A DNA stretch of 43,339 nucleotides from Lachnospiraceae bacterium (GTDB lineage: Bacteria; Bacillota; Clostridia; Lachnospirales; Lachnospiraceae), in assembly GCA_017619295.1 (NCBI GenBank), contig JAFZSQ010000016.1, forward strand, positions 1-43,339, written 5' to 3'. Below are positions 42,334-43,339 of the stretch, piece after piece. The translations under genes and the position numbers were made by a program. Every line of letters begins with the position of its first letter. Position 1 is the first letter of the stretch. The notes under the pieces are model-generated. The model did no database searches. It saw only the letters and a list, made by a program, of their open reading frames with translations, and was not told where the DNA came from.

Positions 42334-42371
42334 GTTATATATATGGTATAACAAGTGCTATGTGATGTCAA
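42334..42371 (-). promoter_or_regulatory. Promoter and candidate operator of gntR-clpC
   Basis: On the minus strand TTGACA (42366-42371) and TACCAT (42343-42348) are 17 bases apart. The inverted repeat GTTATA (42334-42339) with TATAAC (42347-42352) overlaps the -10 element, a position suited to autorepression by the GntR protein. A single GTCAAA half near the -35 does not make a CtsR operator. Confidence 0.55.
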
Positions 42372-42373
42372 AT

Positions 42374-42408
42374 AAAAAAGCTGCGTCTCCTCCTCGGGTG
42401 ACGCAGCC
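42374..42408 (-). terminator. Terminator of the DUF2975-XRE unit
   Basis: On the minus strand GCTGCGTC and GACGCAGC pair over 8 bp around a 12-base loop, followed by TTTTTTATTTG. Its T-run ends two bases before the -35 hexamer of the gntR-clpC promoter. Confidence 0.85.
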
Positions 42409-42418
42409 TAAAATCGCG

Positions 42419-42646
42419 TTATTCCTCACTGCTTACAGCATTCGGATCATATTCAAGTATATCTCCCGGCTGGCAGTTTAAAGCCTCACAGATTGCCTCT
42501 AAGGTTGAGAACCTGATGGCACTGATTTTGCCTGTTTTAATCTTTGAGAGGTTAACATTGGAAACCCCTACCTTTTCCGAAAGCTCATTCAAGCTCATCT
42601 TTCGATCCGCCATGACGCGGTCAAGTCTTAAAACAATCTTACTCAT
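42419..42646 (-). CDS. XRE/Cro-type small regulator (YozG-like)
   Basis: A 75-residue protein almost entirely a helix-turn-helix domain: LDRVMADRKMSLNELSEKVG, VSNVNLSKIKTGKISAIRF, STLEAICEALNCQPGDILEY. This is the HTH_26 pattern of Bacillus YozG, known to sit beside DUF2975 membrane proteins such as YoaS. GGAGGG precedes the ATG and the DUF2975 gene is 14 bases upstream. A role as a DNA-binding partner or repressor of the pair is inference. Confidence 0.9.
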   Translation of the reverse strand: MSKIVLRLDRVMADRKMSLNELSEKVGVSNVNLSKIKTGKISAIRFSTLEAICEALNCQPGDILEYDPNAVSSEE

Positions 42647-42660
42647 ATGGTGTTCCCTCC

Positions 42661-43218
42661 TTATAATGTCTCATCGATTTCATTCTGGAGTGCAGCGCCA
42701 TACTCAAAGATTGAGTAGATGCAGAAAAGGATGAATCCGGTTATAAGGCCAAAGCCTACTGATGTAGCAAGGAGTGTAGCAATTCCGATTACGATGAAAC
42801 CAATCTTGATCTGATTCATGGCTCTTTCTGAGAAGGGATTATTCTCCTGCTTGATAACTGTAAATATCTTCTTGATAAAGGTAACTACAATTGCAATGGC
42901 GATGCAAACAAAAGATGCTACAAAACAAGTGATGCCAAGAGGTCCTACATAGTTTCCTGGGCCGAATTTCTCAACCAGGTCTACTGTGAAATCAAATAAT
43001 CCGTTGTAATCTATTGTTGAGTTTAAATTAAGTTTTCCTGCTTCAACTGCCTGACCAAGAAGAGGGTTCCATTCCTGTCCTCTTACGAAAAGGATTATTC
43101 CTGCCAGGAAGGCTATAACTGCTCCGATGATTACCAGTGTCTGGATAATGCCTGTAATCTTTGCTGCTATGTTGCAACGCTTCTTAACTGCTTCAAGTTT
43201 TAAGTTCTGTTCGTTCAT
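42661..43218 (-). CDS. DUF2975 membrane protein
   Basis: A 185-residue protein with four hydrophobic helices (about residues 20-45, 90-110, 130-150 and 150-175) and a short loop with NPFSERAMNQIKIG, the family's conserved segment before helix three. The ATG follows GGAGGAAATTAAA; an upstream TTG within the ribosome site is rejected. It pairs with the XRE gene downstream. Such pairs are widespread in Firmicutes; the function is not established, though a sensor-regulator module is often assumed. Confidence 0.85.
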   Translation of the reverse strand: MNEQNLKLEAVKKRCNIAAKITGIIQTLVIIGAVIAFLAGIILFVRGQEWNPLLGQAVEAGKLNLNSTIDYNGLFDFTVDLVEKFGPGNYVGPLGITCFVASFVCIAIAIVVTFIKKIFTVIKQENNPFSERAMNQIKIGFIVIGIATLLATSVGFGLITGFILFCIYSIFEYGAALQNEIDETL

Positions 43219-43293
43219 TTTAATTTCCTCCAAATTATGTTCTTAATATGTGTTCGTTTTGTTGGTTTACTTTAATTATTTGAGCTCTTACAT

Positions 43294-43318
43294 TAAACAT
43301 TTAATGTTTATCGATAAA
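43294..43318. promoter_or_regulatory. Overlapping palindromes upstream of DUF2975-XRE
   Basis: TAAACATT-T-AATGTTTA (43294-43310) and TTTATCGATAAA (43307-43318) are adjoining perfect palindromes 75-100 bases upstream of the DUF2975 start. They are candidate operators, perhaps for the XRE protein of the operon. A clear promoter around them is not evident. Confidence 0.4.
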
Positions 43319-43339
43319 TCAACTATAACAGGACAAATA

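Noticed and set aside
42355-42375. CtsR operator in front of gntR-clpC
   Set aside because: Only one GTCAAA-like half is present and it is explained as the -35 hexamer; the tandem heptad is missing.

Overview
The window reads as chromosomal DNA of a low-to-mid GC Gram-positive Clostridia member, most likely Lachnospiraceae (Butyrivibrio-like). The evidence is AGGAGG-type ribosome binding sites, Gram-positive lipoprotein signals without outer-membrane genes, a T-box-controlled trp operon, a YkpA-type ABC-F protein, ClpC, Ppk1 and a DUF815 ATPase. The family assignment is inference from gene content; no rRNA is present to confirm it. There are no phage genes, insertion sequences or CRISPR arrays. 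The accessory character is subtle: small repeats, a gene fragment and single-gene cassettes.

Layout. 1-5.8 kb: ABC-F ATPase and ThrH (minus), TraX-family membrane protein and PHP phosphatase (plus), CobW-type GTPase (minus), and a 95-aa unknown protein whose promoter carries a LexA-like box. 5.9-12.4 kb: a six-gene minus-strand sugar operon with a ROK regulator, a cytoplasmic TIM-barrel putative glycosidase, an RbsABC-type importer and a ROK kinase. 12.6-15.4 kb: PNPOx-like flavoprotein, acyltransferase 3, DUF2804 and a 66-aa protein (minus). 15.4-22.3 kb: promoter, Trp T-box leader, an extra terminator-like hairpin, then trpEGDCFBA complete and in order (plus). 22.3-24.8 kb: a UBA/DUF4342 membrane protein with an OmpR-type response regulator and histidine kinase (minus). 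The kinase stop codon overlaps the trpA stop codon convergently. 25-29.6 kb: chorismate mutase, DUF815 ATPase, ppk1, maf and an acidic 87-aa protein (minus). 29.7-33.5 kb: DUF5050 protein, a 132-135-aa unknown, radA and a DMT exporter (plus). 33.6-34.6 kb: tRNA-Trp(CCA), a lipoprotein and a headless metalloprotease fragment. 34.6-43.3 kb: aspS; a polyferredoxin-PadR pair; a second lipoprotein cassette; gntR-clpC-thioesterase; and a DUF2975-XRE pair (all minus).

How the parts work together. The trp operon encodes all seven activities from chorismate to tryptophan. Its leader senses uncharged tRNA-Trp, and a matching tRNA-Trp gene lies about 18 kb away: anticodon CCA pairs with specifier UGG, and discriminator G fits the T-box UGGC. 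The ROK operon looks like a self-contained import and catabolic unit for an unidentified sugar or glycoside. Several small regulators sit beside clear operator palindromes (PadR, GntR, XRE), and the RR/HK operon is preceded by an 11-bp-periodic hexamer array.

Most unusual items: (1) an intergenic repeat family with core GTGCARTTGGGGACAG, including a perfect 21-bp-arm hairpin at 12575-12623; (2) a lipoprotein cassette (37.9-38.9 kb) bounded by 55-bp imperfect direct repeats and preceded by three identical-architecture 15-bp palindromes spaced 31-32 bp; (3) a second intrinsic terminator between the T-box terminator and trpE; (4) a protease fragment in the same frame directly after the aspS stop codon; (5) the LexA-like box over the promoter of an unknown small gene. 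All functional calls are from reading the sequence and remembered family features; no database search was run.
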